Positions 5,433 to 6,012 of a DNA stretch of 6,012 nucleotides are shown here, piece after piece; the first letter of the stretch is position 1, and each line of letters begins with the position of its first letter. The notes below the pieces were generated by a model. That model did no database searches. It had not been told where the DNA came from and was given only the letters and a program-made list of their open reading frames with translations. The stretch spans positions 1-6,012 of the forward strand of contig JAISRV010000217.1 in NCBI GenBank assembly GCA_031273445.1, written 5' to 3'. The stretch is from Candidatus Adiutrix sp. Its GTDB lineage: Bacteria > Desulfobacterota > Desulfarculia > Adiutricales > Adiutricaceae. The translations under genes and the position numbers were made by a program.

Positions 5433-5665
5433 TTTTTGTCTCATCGCTCATTTGTTCCGTTCGTCAGGTCCCGCCATTTCAGGGGCTGCCAGCCTTTTTG
5501 TCTCAACGCTTTTTTGTCTCATCGCTTTTTTGTCTCATCGCTTTTTTGTTTCATCGCTCATTTGTTCCGTTCGTCAGGTCCCGCCATTTCAGGGGCTGCC
5601 AGCCTTTTTGTCTCATCGCTTTTTTGTTTCATCGCTCATTTGCTCCGTTCGTTAGAGCCCGCCTC
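5433..5665 (+). repeat. Composite long/short tandem repeat array upstream of the Sel1 gene
   Basis: Marking each unit from the G of GTCTCATCGC or GTTTCATCGC, units start at 5438, 5500, 5516, 5532, 5548, 5610 and 5626. This gives spacings of 62, 16, 16, 16, 62 and 16 bases, then a last long unit that diverges after about 40 bases. Short units are GTCTCATCGCTTTTTT with small changes. Long units share that beginning, then carry CATTTGTTCCGTTCGTCAGG, a CCCGCCATTT block and GGGGCTGCCAGCCTTTTT. The two complete long units differ at a single base by eye. No coding function is credible, because the short unit length is not a multiple of three and frames rotate. It fills the 271 bases between the DHH gene and the Sel1 gene. 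Confidence 0.95.
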
Positions 5666-5674
5666 GGAGAGGCG
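5660..5674 (-). terminator. Small hairpin just past the DHH gene, weak terminator candidate
   Basis: CGCCTC and GAGGCG pair around a three-base loop, starting 12 bases after the DHH stop codon. There is no T-run after it on the minus strand, so Rho-independent termination is uncertain. The third long repeat copy diverges exactly at this hairpin. Confidence 0.3.
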
Positions 5675-5685
5675 CAAACTTCGGG

Positions 5686-6012
5686 TCAGCGTGCTTTGAG
5701 CGCCTCGGCCAGGCGGCGCTGAACGAAACGGCTGAGGGCGGCGGCGCTGCCCCGGGTTCTGGCCTCAAGGTTTTCCAGCGGCACTTCCGCCCTGGCCATG
5801 TTTTTGTGGCCGCCGGCCGAACCGTACTCGCTAAAAGCCAGGGCGGCGATCCGGCCGACATTCAGCCGGAGGCCCCCGGCGCGAAAAACCGCCACCAGTT
5901 TGCCGCCGTAAACGCCGGCGGCCAGGGCGCGGTTGACGCCGCTGATCTGCATCAAAAAATCAGCCAGCAGAACCAGCGTGTCGGCATGGTCGGTTTTCTC
6001 CAAAAAAACGTA
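5686..6012 (-). CDS. DHH-family phosphoesterase, C-terminal part (start outside window)
   Basis: The frame is open to the right edge and 108 residues are visible. The segment around SAGGHKNMARAEVPLENL is the GGH-type motif of the DHHA1 domain, which binds nucleic acid or nucleotide substrate at the C-terminus of DHH phosphoesterases such as NrnA/RecJ-like enzymes. The preceding stretch (TLVLLADFLMQISGVNRALA and VYGGKLVAVFRAGGLRLNVG) fits the same domain. The catalytic DHH half is not in the window, so substrate (nano-RNA, cyclic dinucleotide or other) cannot be judged. The protein ends normally about 45 residues after the GGH motif. A TTG at 6003 is not a likely start because family sequence should extend much further upstream. 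It is on the same strand as the Sel1 gene, with the repeat array between them. Confidence 0.8.
   Translation of the reverse strand, partial: YVFLEKTDHADTLVLLADFLMQISGVNRALAAGVYGGKLVAVFRAGGLRLNVGRIAALAFSEYGSAGGHKNMARAEVPLENLEARTRGSAAALSRFVQRRLAEALKAR

Noticed and set aside
5433..5665. The array as a CRISPR locus
   Set aside because: Unit lengths alternate between 62 and 16 bases, the would-be spacers are themselves repeated, and no cas gene is in view.
5436..5722. Plus-strand ORFs across the repeat array (Phe/Ser-rich products)
   Set aside because: They arise from the repeats, have no ribosome binding site and would encode the same peptide pieces in all three frames.

Overview
The window is GC-rich, with third codon positions mostly G or C. 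It carries parts of at least seven protein genes plus an unusual repeat landscape. Gene content fits a Gram-negative anaerobe of the deltaproteobacterial (Desulfobacterota) kind: a DUF362 protein next to a NapH/NapG-like polyferredoxin, lipoprotein and Sec-type signal peptides, and a Sel1 repeat protein. That placement is an inference from gene types only; no rRNA or lineage-specific marker is visible.

Layout. Bases 1-1817 (+ strand): the 3' end of a DUF362 gene, then, 26 bases later, a 468-residue membrane polyferredoxin that looks like NapH and NapG fused through an internal Tat-like signal, with six predicted [4Fe-4S] sites. Together they look like an electron-transfer pair. Bases 1858-2519 (- strand): a ribbon-helix-helix antitoxin and a MazF/PemK endoribonuclease toxin with a near-consensus promoter. 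The toxin gene is much more AT-rich than its surroundings and the pair looks acquired. Bases 2560-4305 (- strand): a compact operon of a secreted Pro/Ala-rich protein, a small ORF that lacks a standard start codon, and a lipoprotein. The ORFs overlap by 4 bases and by 1 base, so translational coupling is likely. The middle ORF would be missed by ATG/GTG/TTG-only gene calling.

Bases 4337-4391 hold a perfect 25-bp inverted repeat with a 5-base loop. Bases 4521-5414 (- strand) encode an exported Sel1-repeat protein. That gene is bracketed by copies of one non-coding repeat family in opposite orientation: a 47-base copy just past its stop codon, and an ordered array of long (62-base) and short (16-base) units directly upstream of its ribosome binding site. 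Bases 5686-6012 (- strand) are the C-terminal part of a DHH-family phosphoesterase that runs off the window.

The points most worth a second look are the hidden ORF in the envelope operon, the long/short repeat array with its inverted partner around the Sel1 gene, the perfect palindrome, and the NapH-NapG-like fusion. I see no CRISPR array, transposase, integrase, tRNA or rRNA.
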